A stretch of DNA of 7,407 bases from an uncultured Mollicutes bacterium (lineage in GTDB: Bacteria; Bacillota_I; Bacilli_A; RFN20; CAG-288). The stretch covers positions 1 through 7,407 of the forward strand of contig URQF01000068.1 in NCBI GenBank assembly GCA_900549915.1, written 5' to 3'. The first letter of the stretch is position 1. Each line of letters begins with the position of its first letter. This document shows positions 6,546-7,407 of the stretch, in pieces. The notes under the pieces were generated by a model. That model ran no database searches and was not told the origin of the DNA. It saw only the letters and a program-made list of their open reading frames with translations. Both the position numbers and the translations under genes were made by a program.

Positions 6546-6576
6546 AAAGGGTGCAGCTAAACAAGCCACACCCCTT
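6546..6576 (-). promoter_or_regulatory. Intercistronic hairpin between cheV and the acidic-protein gene
   Basis: Positions 6546-6558 and 6564-6576 are complementary over 13 base pairs, including three G-U pairs in the - strand transcript, around a 5-base loop (TGTTT on the - strand). The hairpin starts 13 bases after the cheV stop and ends 25 bases before the next ATG. On the - strand the 3' arm ends in TTT followed by AATGG, so the U-tract is short and termination would be partial at best. It may act as an attenuator or as an mRNA 3'-end stabiliser that sets unequal expression of the two genes. Confidence 0.6.
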
Positions 6577-6589
6577 GTATCTAAATATA

Positions 6590-7407
6590 TTATGCTTTAT
6601 CAATCAGCTTGTCAATCGCCTCTACAAGCTTTCCGATTTCAGGCTTTGTAAGCTGTGCGTCTGCTCCAAGCTGTTCACCCTTTTTCCTCATCTCTTCATT
6701 TACCAGTGAAGAGAATATGATAACCGGTATATCTCTAAGCTCTGCATCTGATTTTACAAGCTTTGTGAGTCTGTGTCCATCCATGAGTGGCATCTCAATA
6801 TCAGTTATAATGCAGTCAAGATGCTTTGTAATATCGCCCTTTGCCTGCATAGCCTCTATCACATCCCAGGCCTCCTGACCATTCTCTTCCACTATGAGAT
6901 TGGTATATCCCGACTTCTTAAGGCACTCGGTGATGAGCTTTGACAATAAAGCCGAATCCTCTGCGATAAGAATTGTAGCATCACTCCTATCTCTTGCCTC
7001 CATCTCATCGATATCATTAACCCTAAGTCCTGTCTGTGGACTAATAGAAGCAACTATAGCCTCAAAATCAAGGATAACTATAAGCCTGTCATCCATTTTG
7101 ATAACACCTGTAGCAGTGCTGCCATGCTCGCCCGTCAGTGTCTCGTCAGGCTTTATGATATTCTCCCACGATACGCGGTGTATACCGATAACCTGATCTA
7201 CATGAAATGCCACATTGAGTTTGTTAAAATTCGTAATGATAAATAAGCCTTTTTCATCCGTCTGTGGCAGATTAAGACAATTCTTTAAATTGATAACCGT
7301 AATCATTGTGTCACGTGGCATAAATATTCCCTCAACACTCGGATGAGTATTCGGAACAGGAGTGACCGGCATATATTGCAAAATCTCTCTGATCTTTGCG
7401 ACATTGA
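6590..7407 (-). CDS. cheV: Chemotaxis coupling protein CheV, N-terminus beyond window edge
   Basis: CheV joins a CheW-like domain, which couples chemoreceptors to the kinase CheA, to a receiver domain whose phosphorylation by CheA tunes adaptation. Numbering from the TTG at 7381, the CheW-like part covers about 1-125: MPVTPVPNTHPSVEGIF (4-20) and MPRDTMITVINL (21-32) are typical, and TGVIKMDDRLIVILDFE (91-107) closes it. The receiver covers about 136-262, with acidic residues E141 and D142, the phospho-acceptor D194 in ITDIEMPLMDG, S224 or S225 in the Ser/Thr position, and K246 in LTKPE. All active-site residues are intact. The TTG is not the true start: the frame stays open to the edge, and the extra codons read NVAKIREIL, the expected CheW-domain sequence. 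Roughly the first 30-40 residues are therefore outside the window. It is transcribed towards the acidic-protein gene. Confidence 0.95.
   Translation of the reverse strand, partial: NVAKIREILQYMPVTPVPNTHPSVEGIFMPRDTMITVINLKNCLNLPQTDEKGLFIITNFNKLNVAFHVDQVIGIHRVSWENIIKPDETLTGEHGSTATGVIKMDDRLIVILDFEAIVASISPQTGLRVNDIDEMEARDRSDATILIAEDSALLSKLITECLKKSGYTNLIVEENGQEAWDVIEAMQAKGDITKHLDCIITDIEMPLMDGHRLTKLVKSDAELRDIPVIIFSSLVNEEMRKKGEQLGADAQLTKPEIGKLVEAIDKLIDKA

Noticed and set aside
1..7407. CRISPR arrays, insertion sequences, tRNA genes, phage modules
   Set aside because: No repeated spacer pattern, transposase motif, cloverleaf or phage protein was seen on either strand.

Overview
The window reads as two unrelated pieces of low-to-moderate GC Bacillota DNA joined near position 5951-5962. 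The left piece (1 to about 5962) looks like an Erysipelotrichales-type or related Firmicute. This rests on the rlmB followed by sigma-factor order (the rlmB-sigH neighbourhood of Firmicutes), an M3 oligoendopeptidase of the non-PepF type, and a GT4 glycosyltransferase of the kind found in lactobacilli and Listeria. The right piece (about 5951 to 7407) looks like a Lachnospiraceae-type motile bacterium, with a cheV chemotaxis gene followed by an acidic protein of unknown function. Both taxonomic statements are inferences from protein character, not from a search.

Layout, left piece: a probable promoter (120-148) drives a forward cluster. It contains rlmB (23S rRNA 2'-O-methyltransferase), a degenerate SigH-like sigma factor, a GT2 glycosyltransferase, and an NnrD-type NAD(P)H-hydrate dehydratase that overlaps the GT2 stop by ATGA. 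The cluster converges on a reverse-strand M3 oligoendopeptidase, and a compact hairpin between them (3485-3512) can terminate both. Upstream of the peptidase a short AT-rich divergent promoter region separates it from a forward GT4 glycosyltransferase. That gene is cut at about residue 210 by the junction.

Layout, right piece: all on the reverse strand. cheV enters from the right edge without its first residues. It is followed, after a 69-base spacer holding a 13-bp hairpin, by an acidic, coiled-coil-like protein whose C-terminus is lost at the junction. The two cut genes meet tail to tail, so each frame reads by chance into the antisense of the other.

How the genes work together: the left cluster mixes translation (RlmB), transcription (sigma-like protein), surface sugar transfer (GT2) and metabolite repair (NnrD); it looks like a housekeeping neighbourhood, not a dedicated pathway. 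CheV couples receptors to CheA and is tuned by phosphorylation of its receiver domain. I see no CRISPR array, transposase, phage gene, tRNA or rRNA. I do not see an obviously new biological system. The most informative observations are the chimeric junction, the degenerate sigma factor, and the hairpin over that gene's start codon.
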